64,000 bases of DNA from Methylomonas fluvii (GCF_014850975.1 NZ_JACXST010000001.1:744001-808000), one strand, 5' to 3'. Positions 55,429 to 64,000 are shown, counted from the first letter of the stretch. The notes: generated by a model not told the origin, from the letters alone. Numbers and translations: made by a program.

Positions 55429-56045
55429 TTAATCACCTCAGAGTATTGGGGAACTTTGTTATGGGAAAGCGATGCCATTAAAGCCATTAGTCCTTCAGGA
55501 TCAAAGCGATTAGCTTTCGGTAAATATATTGTTTGGGCCGAGGTATTGTTAGATGGTTTTGCTCCTCTCAAGCTTACCCAATATGCACATTTTCTTAAAG
55601 TCAGGGCATCTTCATTCAGACTAAGCCATTCTTTGCTACTTTCAGGTAGAAATAGCACAACTAAAATTCTAGGTGTCGAAATAGCTTCGCTACGAAGGTC
55701 ATCGTAACGAGAAATACCTGCTAGGGAATAAGACCAAAATTTATCTTCGGATTCTATAGGTTGTTTTACTGTTGCCTTCAATTGAACCTTAATATCAATT
55801 TCTTGCCGATAACCTCCGCCAGGAAATGGTCCCCAACCTGTCAGTTCTGCGTCTATACCTGCATTATCATCATGTCTGGAACCGAGCTTGCAACCAACTC
55901 CCGCCTTGGAAGCTACAGCGTGAATATAGGCGTAACTCAATTCTGCTTCGATATCGTTAGTTGAGAGCGGTCTCACGTATTTTCCCTTTTGAAAAATTGA
56001 TCTCTGTGGACGGTGCTTGTTCAGTATAGTTACAAAACGGATCAA
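55425..56045 (-). CDS. DUF4365-like protein
   Basis: A 206-residue protein. The core HDDNAGIDAELTGWG, then IDIKVQLKATVKQP, matches DUF4365, a predicted PD-(D/E)XK-like fold with an acidic residue and a Q-x-K motif. TPRILVVLFLPESSKEWLSL is also typical. DUF4365 genes are frequent in defence-rich regions. It is the first gene of a two-gene unit with the 379-residue protein and lies just downstream of trpG. The start is the first ATG; MIRFVTIL may be a few codons too long. Confidence 0.7.
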   Translation of the reverse strand: MIRFVTILNKHRPQRSIFQKGKYVRPLSTNDIEAELSYAYIHAVASKAGVGCKLGSRHDDNAGIDAELTGWGPFPGGGYRQEIDIKVQLKATVKQPIESEDKFWSYSLAGISRYDDLRSEAISTPRILVVLFLPESSKEWLSLNEDALTLRKCAYWVSLRGAKPSNNTSAQTIYLPKANRFDPEGLMALMASLSHNKVPQYSEVIK

Positions 56046-56059
56046 CCGATTCCCAGCGA

Positions 56060-56650
56060 TTACCGCTCCAAAAAATTCCGCAACATGTCATGCCCATGCT
56101 CGGTCAGAATCGATTCGGGGTGGAATTGCACGCCTTCAATATCTAGCGTTTTATGCCGCACGCCCATGATTTCGTCGATGTTGCCGGCATCGTCCTGAGT
56201 CCAGGCGGTCACTTCCAGGCAATCGGGCATGGTCACTTGCTCGATGACCAGCGAGTGATAACGGGTCGCGGTGAACGGATTGCTCAAGCCTTTGAACACG
56301 CCTAAATCTTTGTGATACACCGGCGACACTTTGCCATGCATGATCTGCTTGGCATGGATGATGTTGCCGCCGAAGGCGTAGCCTATGCTTTGGTGGCCCA
56401 GGCAGACGCCTAATATCGGATACTTGCCGGCGTAGCGGTGGATGGTGTCCACGGAAATGCCGGCTTCCTTTGGTGTGCAGGGACCGGGGGAAATGACGAT
56501 TTTGTCGGGGCGCAACCCGTCGATATCCTCCACCGTCACTTCGTCGTTGCGCACCACCACCACGTCGGCGCCGAGTTCGCCGAAATATTGCACCAGGTTG
56601 TAGGTGAAGGAATCGTAGTTGTCGACCATCACCAATCTGACGCCGCTCAT
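56060..56650 (-). CDS. trpG: Anthranilate synthase glutaminase subunit
   Basis: A 196-residue class I glutamine amidotransferase that supplies ammonia to TrpE. It has the N-terminal [35 protein letters not shown], the nucleophile in [17 protein letters not shown] and the His-Glu pair in [14 protein letters not shown]. It may also serve folate synthesis as PabA, as in many bacteria. It overlaps trpE by four bases. trpD, the expected next gene, is 35.6 kb downstream. Confidence 0.95.
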   Translation of the reverse strand: MSGVRLVMVDNYDSFTYNLVQYFGELGADVVVVRNDEVTVEDIDGLRPDKIVISPGPCTPKEAGISVDTIHRYAGKYPILGVCLGHQSIGYAFGGNIIHAKQIMHGKVSPVYHKDLGVFKGLSNPFTATRYHSLVIEQVTMPDCLEVTAWTQDDAGNIDEIMGVRHKTLDIEGVQFHPESILTEHGHDMLRNFLER

Positions 56651-58155
56651 GTTTGTGCTCCTTTAGATTGAGCCGCGCTGCTCAGGAGGCCGGCTTCGGC
56701 CATGCTGACGGCGCGGAACACCGCGCGGCCTTTGTTCATTGTTTCATCCCATTCGTTACGTGGTACGGAATCGTAAACGATGCCGGCACCGGCCTGAATG
56801 TGTAAAGTTTGATCTTTAATCACCGCCGTGCGAATGGCGATGGCGGTATCCAGATTGCCGGACCAGGAGATATAACCCACAGCGCCGGAATAAATGCCGC
56901 GTTTAACCGGCTCCAGTTCGTCGATGATTTCCATTGCGCGAATTTTCGGCGCACCACTGACGGTGCCGGCCGGAAAGGTGGCTGCCAATACGTCGAAGGC
57001 GTTCTTGCCCTCTTGCAATTCGCCGGTGACGTTGGAAACGATGTGCATCACATGCGAATAGCGCTCGACGATCATTTTATCGGTGAGTTTAACGCTACCG
57101 ATTTTCGCTACCCGGCCGGTATCGTTGCGGCCCAGGTCGATTAGCATCAAATGCTCGGCGATTTCTTTCGGATCAGCCAGCAGTTCTTTTTCCAGCTCCA
57201 GATCCTGCTCATGGGTTTCGCCGCGTTTGCGGGTGCCGGCGATTGGTCGCACCGTCACTTCGTTGTCTTCCAGTCGCACCAGAATTTCCGGCGACGAGCC
57301 CACTACATATAGATCGTCCAGGTTCATGAAAAACATATACGGCGACGGATTCAAGCAACGTAAAGCCCGATACAAATCCAGCGGCGCGGCTTCAAACGGA
57401 ATCGACATACGTTGCGACAACACCACCTGCATGCAATCGCCGTCGGTGATGTATTGCTTGGCTTTTCGCACTGCATCTTCGTAGCCTTGCTGGGTAAAGC
57501 CGGAGACAAAATCGTGTTCGTGCACGTGCTTAACGGCCGGGTGCGCTTGCGGATTGGCTTGCAGTTCGCGCAGTTTTACCACCAGTTCGTCTAGTCTGGC
57601 CTTGGCGTTTTCGTAGGCGTGGGCTTGTGCCGGATCGGCATGGGTCAGCAACAGCATTTTGCCGGACAGGTTGTCGAATATCAGCAAGTCTTGCGACACC
57701 ATCAACAGGATGTCCGGCGCGCCGATAGGGTCCGGCTTGCCACTGGGTTGTAAACGCGGCTCAATGTAACCTATCGTTTCATAACCGAAATAGCCAACCA
57801 GACCGCCGTTGAAGCGCGGCAAACCCGGCACATCCGGCACCTTGTAGTTCTGCCGAAATTCTTCTATCCATTCCAGCGGTTGAGCGTGCTCGAAAGTTTG
57901 GGTGTCCTGGCCGTCTTTTTCGACCGTGATGCTATGGCCGCTGATTTTGATCCGAGTTTTGCAAGGCAAGCCGATGATCGAATACCGTCCCCACTGTTCG
58001 CCGCCATGCACGGACTCAAACAAATAGGAATAAGGGCCGTCGGCCAGCTTTAAATAAGCGCTGAGCGGCGTGTCCAGATCGGCCAGCACTTCGCGGCAGA
58101 TCGGGATGCGGTTATAGCCTTGTTGGGCGTATGCGGTAAATTCGGCGGGTGTCAT
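56647..58155 (-). CDS. trpE: Anthranilate synthase component I
   Basis: A 502-residue chorismate-utilising enzyme making anthranilate with TrpG. The N-terminal half has the tryptophan feedback region ([20 protein letters not shown]). The C-terminal half has [53 protein letters not shown] and [13 protein letters not shown]. The ATG at 58153-58155 ([17 protein letters not shown]) gives the usual length; an open frame to 58362 adds 69 residues of non-coding character. The promoter should lie in 58156-58300; I saw no leader peptide with tandem Trp codons. Confidence 0.95.
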   Translation of the reverse strand: MTPAEFTAYAQQGYNRIPICREVLADLDTPLSAYLKLADGPYSYLFESVHGGEQWGRYSIIGLPCKTRIKISGHSITVEKDGQDTQTFEHAQPLEWIEEFRQNYKVPDVPGLPRFNGGLVGYFGYETIGYIEPRLQPSGKPDPIGAPDILLMVSQDLLIFDNLSGKMLLLTHADPAQAHAYENAKARLDELVVKLRELQANPQAHPAVKHVHEHDFVSGFTQQGYEDAVRKAKQYITDGDCMQVVLSQRMSIPFEAAPLDLYRALRCLNPSPYMFFMNLDDLYVVGSSPEILVRLEDNEVTVRPIAGTRKRGETHEQDLELEKELLADPKEIAEHLMLIDLGRNDTGRVAKIGSVKLTDKMIVERYSHVMHIVSNVTGELQEGKNAFDVLAATFPAGTVSGAPKIRAMEIIDELEPVKRGIYSGAVGYISWSGNLDTAIAIRTAVIKDQTLHIQAGAGIVYDSVPRNEWDETMNKGRAVFRAVSMAEAGLLSSAAQSKGAQT

Positions 58156-58335
58156 TATTATTCTCTTGAAGCAACCGGTTGTGCAACTCGCGATTGTAAC
58201 GCACAACGCGCCCAGCAGCGACCCGCGCGGCTGAAAACTGAGCCTACTGCGAAATTGCAGACTGTTTACACGTCCAAAATTAAACTGGTTGCACGTTGAT
58301 AGCCTTATATTTTGCACCCCATCTAACGGGTTGAT

Positions 58336-58560
58336 AAAAATAGAGTCGTTACAGCGTGACATTGAGGCGTTGGAGCAGGAAAAGCGTCAGCGTTTGGGAC
58401 AAGAGGCGGCAGCAACTGATCAAGGGCCTTCGGCAGCTGATAGCCCTGTCGGCAAGGTTAAAACATTGACGGTGAATAAAGGGGCATTGGAGAGTCCATG
58501 CGCATTTCAGGTGTTGCACTTCGGTTTTGAATCTGCCGGTTGTGCCGAGTTATGCGAGGC
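58336..58560 (+). other. Open frame remnant, unassigned
   Basis: A plus-strand frame encodes [20 protein letters not shown] followed by an Ala/Gln/Asp-rich linker and GKVKTLTVNKGALESP, then loses coding character near 58500. It looks like the start of a small charged, coiled-coil protein, perhaps from the same plasmid-type source as the TraK-like pieces nearby. No family assigned. Confidence 0.3.
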
Positions 58561-58600
58561 GCAACGGTCGCGAACGATGCGCCTGTCGGCAGCATCCTAT
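58561..58600 (+). repeat. Dispersed short repeat, copy 2
   Basis: GCAACGGTCGCGAACGATGC then GCCTGTCGGCAGCATCCTAT. It is similar along its whole 40 bases to 61121-61160 and partly to 18434-18474. It ends ten bases before the IS110 left end. Confidence 0.6.
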
Positions 58601-58610
58601 AGCGCATATA

Positions 58611-60069
58611 TGGACTCCTCCCCAATTGCCAGCCAAGATTCCCAAAAATAATGTTTCCAACAGAGATCGAGATTGCAGCCATATATTCGGTCTCTTGATG
58701 AAGGTGCTTGATTGACCTTCGGACCCTGATGAATCTATCCGCGCGCTTTTTCCACTAACACCTTAACGGTTTCTAAAGAACCTATGCGCTAAACGGGATT
58801 TAAAAGCACCGGTCTGACCTGTTGAATGTCATCACTTTTGAGTGACTTGCCTCCGCAATCTGTTGAACTCGTTTATAGCGTTTGCATCACCGGATTGAGA
58901 GTTGTCCACGCTTTGCCCGACGCCGGAACCCTTCTCTCGTGTGGAGGCGTTGGGCAAAGGGTGGGCAACTCGGACATCACTCAATCAAGCCACTTGGGCC
59001 GCATATTCGCCAGAGCCAGTGGCCAGTGCCCAGATAATCCGGGCATTCTTGTTAGCTAAGGCCACGGCGGCCTTGTTGAAGCCTCGCCGTTCGATTAAGG
59101 CTTGTAGCCAGCGGCTCAACGGGTCGCTCTTGTCGCCGCAGTATTTCAATACCGCCCGGGCGCCGTGGATCAACAAGGTGCGCAAGCGCCGATTACCCCG
59201 TTTGCTGATGCCGAGCAAGACTTGGCGGTCGCCGCTACTATGCTGTCTGGGCACCACGCCCAAACTGGCGGCGTAATCACGACTGGACGTATAACCTTTG
59301 CCATCCCCCACATCGGCGGCGGCCAAAGTGGCGGTGAGCGGGCCTATGCCCGGAATGGCAATCAGACGTTTGCTCAAGGCATTTTGCCGGCACAGCGCTT
59401 CGATCTGCCGATCCATAGTTTTGATGGCCTCATCAATCGCCACCAGGGCTTGATACTGTTCGGCAAACAGCGCGCGGCTGAGCGTCGACAGTTGCTTCTC
59501 GGCATCTTCCAACATCAACGGCAACTGTTTTCTGACCTGATGGGCACTTTTCGGCAACACCAGCCCGCGCTCGGCCAAATGCCCGCGAATCTGATTGATC
59601 AAGGCCGTACGCTCCTCGACTTTGCCTTGGCGAATGCCATGCACCATGGCCAGGTCTTGTTGTTCCATGTTTTTAATGGCCACCGTACGTTTGTTCGGTT
59701 GCCGCGCCGCCGTAAAGATCGCCTCGGCATCGTTGAAATCGTTTTTGTTGCCCACCACGAAGGCTTTCACGTAACGGGCGTTCAATAGCACGACCTCATG
59801 ACCCAGTGCTTGGAACGACCGTGCCCAGTGGTGCGAACCACCGCAGGCTTCCAGCGCGATCAGGCTTGGTGGTAGTTGAGCTATGAATTCCAGGAGTTCC
59901 GAGCGCTTTAGTTTCCGCTTGATCGCTTTGCCCTCGAGCATCATGAACAGATGAAACACTTGTTTTGCTATATCCAAACCCACTACGTTACGATTCATTT
60001 CGGACTCCTCTTTGTCCCGTTTAAATTTTCGGGTGCATTGTGACACCGCTAGGGGTGAGGAGGAGTCCA
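58611..60069 (-). mobile_element. IS110-family insertion sequence, 1459 bp
   Basis: TGGACTCCTCCCC at 58611 and GAGGAGGAGTCCA at 60057-60069 are near-perfect inverted ends around one transposase gene, leaving a long non-coding part on the 3' side of the gene (58611-58984). In the IS110 group such a region encodes a structured guide (bridge) RNA; I could not fold it here. No target duplication is expected for this family. Confidence 0.75.
58985..59998 (-). CDS. IS110-family transposase
   Basis: A 337-residue DEDD-type recombinase counted from the ATG encoding MNRNVVGLDIAKQVFHL; a longer frame to 60070 includes the IS end. The N-terminal catalytic residues are in GLDIAKQ, LIALEACGGSHHWAR and VGNKNDFNDAEAIFTA. 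The C-terminal Tnp_IS116/110 domain has LIAIPGIGPLTATLAAADVG and GVVPRQHSSGDRQVLLGISK with the conserved Ser. The frame is complete, so the element may be active. Confidence 0.93.
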   Translation of the reverse strand: MNRNVVGLDIAKQVFHLFMMLEGKAIKRKLKRSELLEFIAQLPPSLIALEACGGSHHWARSFQALGHEVVLLNARYVKAFVVGNKNDFNDAEAIFTAARQPNKRTVAIKNMEQQDLAMVHGIRQGKVEERTALINQIRGHLAERGLVLPKSAHQVRKQLPLMLEDAEKQLSTLSRALFAEQYQALVAIDEAIKTMDRQIEALCRQNALSKRLIAIPGIGPLTATLAAADVGDGKGYTSSRDYAASLGVVPRQHSSGDRQVLLGISKRGNRRLRTLLIHGARAVLKYCGDKSDPLSRWLQALIERRGFNKAAVALANKNARIIWALATGSGEYAAQVA

Positions 60070-60435
60070 TGTCATCACCTTATCGCGTTGCTATTGCCGC
60101 CCAACCTGTCGCATCGCGAATGGGTCAAGTTCGCCGGACTCGATCCCAAAGCGTTTGAATCCGGCAAAAGCGTACACAAGAAAATGCGGCTGTCCAAGGC
60201 CGGTAACCGGCATATTCGTTCGGCATTGTATATGCCGGCTTTGAGCGCCAAACAGCACGATCCGCATGTGCGGGCGTATTTCCAACATCTGATCGACAAC
60301 GGCAAGAAACCGTTACAAGCCGTCTGCGCCGTCATGCGTAAATTACTGCATGCGATTCATGGCATGCTGAAGCACGACCAGCCGTTTGATAACACGCGGT
60401 TTTATGCCATCCCAGAATCCATCATCGCCGAGTAA
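60070..60435 (+). pseudogene. C-terminal fragment of a second IS110-type transposase
   Basis: The plus frame encodes NLSHREWVKFAGLDPKAFES then GKSVHKKMRLSKAGNRHIRS, ALYMPALSAKQHDPHVRAYF and MRKLLHAIHGMLKHDQPFD. This is the last third of an IS110/IS1111-type transposase. The N-terminal DEDD domain is absent. It abuts the end of the complete IS110 element and is on the opposite strand, so the new copy probably inserted into an older one. Confidence 0.85.
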
Positions 60436-60461
60436 AAGATGATGAAATTAGTTGCTTTTGA

Positions 60462-60836
60462 ACAGAGTATCTTACGGACTTGCTGGAATTGCTGGCCGAA
60501 CGGGAAGCGCGGCGGCCATCGCAAAAAGGACGCTCTAACCGGGCCATTTTTTTCGCGATGCAGGCGGAAGTGAAAGCCGCGTTGGACGAAGGTTGGACAG
60601 TGGTGCAGATTTATCGGGTCTTGCAGGCCGAGGGCCGAATCAAGTTTAGCTACCAGTCGTTCAGGCTGTATGTGGACAGGTTGATTTTAAATCCGGGGCA
60701 TACGCGAAAGACATCCAAGGGTGATAAGCCGGCGACGCCACAGGCCAAAAAGCCTGAGCCCGCCGCCACACAAGCTGCGGACAAAGCCAAGGGGTTTGTC
60801 TGGAAACAAAACCATAGCAAGGAAGATTTGATTTGA
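60462..60836 (+). pseudogene. TraK-like conjugation protein, start missing
   Basis: The frame opens after a TGA at 60459-60461 without an ATG: LTDLLELLAEREARRPSQKG, then AIFFAMQAEVKAALDEGWTV, IYRVLQAEGRIKFSYQSFR and a Lys/Pro-rich tail ending NHSKEDLI. TraK-type proteins bind oriT of IncP-like plasmids, with the same order of a basic start, KxxVxxAL and YxxFxxxV segments. A TTG at 60480 could serve as start. A fragment of another copy lies at 63326-63479. Confidence 0.6.
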
Positions 60837-60950
60837 CGGGCAAGGCCGGTTGAGGCAAAGACCGTGGGGCGTTTTCGCGATAGCAAAACGCCGGGTGGTT
60901 TCGAGGTTTTGGCGGATTGTCGCTACCGCTCCGAATCCGCCTTACGGCCT

Positions 60951-61101
60951 TAAAGTCAGGCCGTTGCCGTAACTCAGCGCCTTGACCGGGCCGAACGGCA
61001 GGTGCTGGATAGTGTCGGCGAGAATGCGGGTCGCGGTTGTTTGGTTGGCATCGTTATCGGTGACCTGGATACGTTGCAGTTGGCCGGCACCCCGATAGGA
61101 T
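60951..61101 (-). pseudogene. RHS-repeat gene fragment
   Basis: On the minus strand GAGQLQRIQVTDNDANQTTA, then HLPFGPVKALSYGNGLTL is characteristic of the YD-repeat region of RHS proteins. It is an isolated piece of about 50 codons, out of order relative to the RHS end at 62007-63225, so it comes from a displaced or second RHS gene. Confidence 0.65.
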
Positions 61102-61120
61102 TTGCCGCGCGAAGCAAGGA

Positions 61121-61160
61121 GCAACTCTCGCGACCGATGCGCCTAACGGCAGCATCTTAT
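61121..61160 (+). repeat. Dispersed short repeat, copy 3
   Basis: GCAACTCTCGCGACCGATGC then GCCTAACGGCAGCATCTTAT, related to 58561-58600. Both copies are followed closely by insertion or RHS debris. Confidence 0.6.
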
Positions 61161-61201
61161 AAGGATGTGCACGTTATCGAGTTGATTTTGAACAGAGCAT
61201 C

Positions 61202-61474
61202 TTACGTGTTCACAGCCAAAACCACTATTAAAAAAGAACTTATATAAATTAAAATCATTAAGGCTTTTTCACTAACATTATATTTATTCGGATAAAGTAT
61301 CCACGAATTTCTATCTTCTACGTTCTCATCGATTTCAAGTCCAACTCTGTTCAAATATTTTCTATTTACCAAAGCTGGACCAAAATATATTAGTAGTGCC
61401 GAAAGAATTACTAAAAGAACTTGAGGTACGTTTAATCTCCATAACGCATCAACAAGCTTGGAAAAATCAAACAT
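61202..61474 (-). CDS. Small membrane protein, two helices
   Basis: A 90-residue protein: VPQVLLVILSALLIYFGPAL (residues 16-35) and ALMILIYISSFLIVVLAV (residues 71-88) should span the membrane, with a polar loop between. No family recognised. It lies downstream of the RHS toxin end and probable immunity gene, A+T-rich like them, and could be another RHS-associated orphan or immunity protein. Confidence 0.5.
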   Translation of the reverse strand: MFDFSKLVDALWRLNVPQVLLVILSALLIYFGPALVNRKYLNRVGLEIDENVEDRNSWILYPNKYNVSEKALMILIYISSFLIVVLAVNT

Positions 61475-61490
61475 AATTATTAGACTCCTA

Positions 61491-61602
61491 AGCCCGCGTA
61501 GGGCGCATTAGCGATAGCGTAATGCGCCGAATGTTTAAAGGCCAACATGCGGCGCAATACGGCTACGCCTATTGACGCCCTACGATTGCGCCTTACGGCC
61601 TT
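61491..61602 (+). repeat. 112-bp direct repeat, copy 1
   Basis: Identical to 63214-63325. It starts AGCCCGCGTAGGGCG, contains the hairpin GGCGCATTA-GCGATAGCG-TAATGCGCC-type palindrome, and ends GCGCCTTACGGCCTT. GCCTTACGGCCTT alone also occurs near 60940 and 63553. Confidence 0.9.
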
Positions 61603-61659
61603 TGGCAATATTTTGGGAGAGGTGATGGGCAAAATCCATCACCCTAACCCGATCACAAG

Positions 61660-61986
61660 CTATGTGTAATCTTCACGACGACGATAAACTTTTCGAGTTC
61701 CAGGCTCTATTTGTAGATTGTCTTCTTTGCTAATAGTCGTTTCCGCTTCAAATTTTACTGCTCCTGCTTTAGCTTCAGGATATATATCCATCAGGAACAC
61801 ATCAAAGTCGGTGATTATGTCTTCTATTTCTTCCCGGTCAATTTCGTTATCATCTTCCAATACAAACTGAAGCTTCCAAACTGGATTTTTAAATGAAATA
61901 GAAACCATCCTAAAGTTAGGGGAAACAGAGCCTAGCAATGCTTGCACTAGCATGACTACAATTTTATTTTCTTCATCTAATGTCAT
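61660..61986 (-). CDS. Probable immunity protein for the RHS toxin
   Basis: A 108-residue acidic protein: NFRMVSISFKNPVWKLQFVL, then EIDREEIEDIITDFDVFLMD, ending KVYRRREDYT. It starts 21 bases after the RHS stop on the same strand, the usual place for immunity genes in polymorphic toxin loci. The pattern of hydrophobic strands, an acidic helix and a short basic end recalls immunity proteins of RNase-type RHS toxins, but I have not matched a named family. Confidence 0.6.
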   Translation of the reverse strand: MTLDEENKIVVMLVQALLGSVSPNFRMVSISFKNPVWKLQFVLEDDNEIDREEIEDIITDFDVFLMDIYPEAKAGAVKFEAETTISKEDNLQIEPGTRKVYRRREDYT

Positions 61987-62006
61987 TTTGAGGCGAATCA
62001 GTTGTT

Positions 62007-63225
62007 TTAGTTTGGAGTTGTTGGAACCACGCTTGGTCTTGTAGTTCCTTTGATTATAAAGACATTTGTTGCTTGTCCCGCTATGCCTGCACCAACATTA
62101 ACATTAGTGCCGACGACACCTTCAACTTGGACAATTGGGAATCCCTGGGAAGTTGTGCCGACTATATTAGCCGACCCATTACGATAAGCATCAAGCACAG
62201 CCTGCGCATCAGCAACGCTATTCATATACCCGCCACCACCTCGCTCAGCTAATTCAGCCCTTCCAGCTATATGTCTTAATTGCTTCTGACTAATTTGTGA
62301 TGCTACAGCAGGAAAATCAGCTGCAGTCTTTCCAATTGACGGACATTTAGGAAATGACGTCGCTGGTTTAATTCCTGGAATAAACGCCATCCCCGCCTCA
62401 GCAAACGTTGCTGCTTGTCCAACAGGGCTCAATGGACCATTCATCGGTGAGCCGTCAGGTGGTGCTCGCATACCAGTTGTGCAATTAGACCTTTGTCCAT
62501 TTGCAGCACATATTTGAATCAATCCACTGTCTTCAAGTCCTTCTGGATCGATGAGGTTTACCGGATTATTCCGAACATAGGTATAGGTATTAATTAATAC
62601 CCCCATCAACCCAATCGGATCGGATTGCAGGTAGCGCCCGAGGTTAGGATCGTAGAAACGGGCGATATTGTAATGCAGGCCGGTTTCTTCATCGTAGTAT
62701 TGACCGGGGAAACGCAGGTTCTGGGTGATGAAGGCCGTGGTCGGCGTGGCCTTGCCGAACGGATCGAAACCTGCCGCCCAACTGACGTTGCCCGTGCGGT
62801 CCGTGGTTTTTTGGGGCGTGCCCAACCGGTCGTTGTGATAGTAATGGATAGGCCAGGGTGTCTGGTTTGGATCCGAGTCCACGTCATAGTTGATCCGCGC
62901 CAATGGCTCGCCTTCCAGGTAAACGTAGCTGTGCGAGAAGGATGTGCCTCCCCACTTGGTTTCATCCAGCAGGTTGCCGCTCAATACGTCATAGTCAAAC
63001 GCGACGTTACCGTTGTTCGTCAGTTTCATGCTGCGATAGCCGAAGGCGTCGTACTTATTAGCCTGAGCCGAGACTAGGCTTCCGCCCACCTCATCCTTGA
63101 TGGCTGTCACCAAATGGTCGGTGGTCTGGTAAAAATGCCGGCTGCCTTTCCGGCTTACGTCGCCGTTCGCGTCGTACTGGTAGCTGGCCTGCTGCGCGCC
63201 CGTGAGCGCCAGCAGCCCGCGTAGG
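62007..63225 (-). pseudogene. RHS protein C-terminal part with toxin domain, 5' end lost
   Basis: The minus frame is open from the repeat at 63214-63225 down to 62007. It reads TGAQQASYQYDANGDVSRKG, FDPFGKATPTTAFITQNLRF and the RHS core end RYLQSDPIGLMGVLIN, YTYVRNNPVNLIDPEGL. After the core a 145-residue variable domain follows, ending QKQLRHIAGRAELAERGGGG and NVFIIKGTTRPSVVPTTP. The shape resembles BECR-type RNase toxins. The large N-terminal cage region is missing, so this is an orphan tip; an ATG or GTG near 63113 could start a short product. Confidence 0.75.
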
Positions 63226-63325
63226 GCGCATTAGCGATAGCGTAATGCGCCGAATGTTTAAAGGCCAACATGCGGCGCAATACGGCTACGCCTATTGACG
63301 CCCTACGATTGCGCCTTACGGCCTT
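63214..63325 (+). repeat. 112-bp direct repeat, copy 2
   Basis: Identical to 61491-61602. It forms the break where RHS coding sequence ends and a TraK-like fragment begins, so recombination between copies could have rearranged the area. Confidence 0.9.
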
Positions 63326-63479
63326 GATTTTAAATCCGGGGCAGACTCGTCGAAAGGCCAAGGGCAATCAGCCGCCGAAACAGCAGGACGCAAAGCCGGA
63401 ACCCGCCGACAAACAAAAGGAAGACGAGTTGAAAGGGTTTGTCTGGAACCAAAACTATAGCAAGAAAGATTTGACTTGA
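63326..63479 (+). pseudogene. TraK-like C-terminal fragment
   Basis: Begins directly after the 112-bp repeat with ILNPGQTRRKAKGNQPPKQ and ends DELKGFVWNQNYSKKDLT. It parallels ILNPGHTRKTSKGDKPATP and KGFVWKQNHSKEDLI in the longer copy at 60462-60836. About 50 codons, no start. Confidence 0.65.
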
Positions 63480-63566
63480 GGCAAGAACCGCCGAGTGAAG
63501 AAGGTGGATGATGGGCACAGGTTGCCAGTCGAGTGAATAACCCGTGGCCGGTTCCGCCTTACGGCC

Positions 63567-64000
63567 TTAATCATTAAATAATGATAAATATCCATCGCTG
63601 TTATAGTCCCAAACAATCTTATGGCCAAACATTTCATAAACTCCATTAATATATCGATTTCGAGTTTGTGTACATCTTTTGTCAGCGTTTGGTATATTCG
63701 ACCACAATGGACATGTTTCAAAAAAATGAATATCACCTATCCACATTTCTCGTTCATAATTTTCTTTTAGACCTGCCGCCCGATAAAAAACAGCATTTTG
63801 ATAATGCAAAATGATGTCAGCATCCCACATACATTTTGCAAGTAATAAGCAACTGCTTTTACTTTTATTTGATGCTAACCGTGAGGATAAAGCTTCTTTA
63901 TAATTCCCCTGTCGATAATAAGAGAATGCCATAAGATTCAATGAGCTTTTATCAGCCAACCCGGCCTTTTTCAGATTATTCACTATCTTAATTGTATCAA
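63567..64000 (-). CDS. Hypothetical protein, partial at the window edge
   Basis: The minus frame is open to the end of the window, so the true start lies outside; a GTG at 63981-63983 is a possible internal start. It encodes SSLNLMAFSYYRQGNYKEAL, like a tetratricopeptide-type helix pair, then YEREMWIGDIHFFETC and ends in NSDGYLSLFND. A+T-rich and placed next to RHS debris, it may be another toxin-associated gene. No family assigned. Confidence 0.5.
   Translation of the reverse strand, partial: DTIKIVNNLKKAGLADKSSLNLMAFSYYRQGNYKEALSSRLASNKSKSSCLLLAKCMWDADIILHYQNAVFYRAAGLKENYEREMWIGDIHFFETCPLWSNIPNADKRCTQTRNRYINGVYEMFGHKIVWDYNSDGYLSLFND

Noticed and set aside
58156-58362. 69-residue N-terminal extension of TrpE
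   Set aside because: The added residues are unlike any TrpE, and a good ATG at 58153-58155 gives the family length.

Overview
The window looks like a chromosomal segment of a gammaproteobacterial methanotroph, most likely Methylomonas or a close relative. This is an inference from the mix of late cobalamin genes, trp genes, an RND pump, a VPLPGAFWLFGS-type protein-sorting tail and a methylenetetrahydrofolate-reductase-like gene; no marker gene proves it. Nearly all core genes lie on the minus strand, and the inserted DNA is mosaic, with several patches visibly richer in A+T.

Layout. 1-3.4 kb: lower-ligand and nucleotide-loop steps of cobalamin synthesis (bluB partial, cobS, cobT, cobU) with a TM2 membrane protein between them. 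3.4-6.2 kb: universal stress protein, small membrane protein, ABC-F ATPase. 6.5-8.8 kb: secreted metzincin-like lipoprotein. 9.3-15 kb: complete RND efflux operon with overlapping genes. 15.3-16.1 kb: MTHFR-like enzyme. 16.1-20.4 kb: trpC and trpD, separated by an orphan HsdR_N-type nuclease bracketed by a 75-bp inverted repeat and by a BrnT/BrnA toxin-antitoxin pair. trpG and trpE reappear only at 56.1-58.2 kb, on the same strand and in the order E-G-D-C. About 35.6 kb of accessory DNA therefore sits between trpG and trpD.

The accessory block has three nested levels. (1) An island of about 28.3 kb (24.55-52.87 kb) sits in a TIGR03862-type flavoprotein gene. The interrupted 5' part is at 52.9-54.0 kb. 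A whole copy at 24.4-25.7 kb appears to consist of the host 3' end joined to an island-borne 5' part, with a 13-bp identity at both junctions. The recombinase end carries a tyrosine integrase broken by an IS3 element and a small partner gene with an amber codon, an arrangement like gamma-mobile-trio or Tn554-type islands. (2) The island carries a modification/restriction locus: XRE regulator, C5-cytosine methyltransferase, vsr, a receiver-domain protein, a protein with two GHKL ATPase domains and a PD-(D/E)XK-like nuclease. (3) A 14.85-kb IS21-type transposon (29,460-44,305) with an 8-bp target duplication CTCATGCT is inserted into the 3' end of vsr. It contains istB, a dead istA, a Mu-like regulatory pair, a duplicated family sharing the motif QRN-x-(G/S)RDYYE, and a type I secretion operon for a 1522-residue RTX protein.

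54-56 kb holds a truncated retropepsin-like gene and an overlapping two-gene unit (DUF4365-like plus an unknown). 58.3-64 kb is a debris field: an IS110 element, a fragment of a second IS110 transposase, two TraK-like pieces, an RHS toxin end with a probable immunity gene, and two identical 112-bp repeats. Several broken genes differ from a good frame by a single base lost in a short homopolymer run, so assembly error should be excluded before calling them dead.
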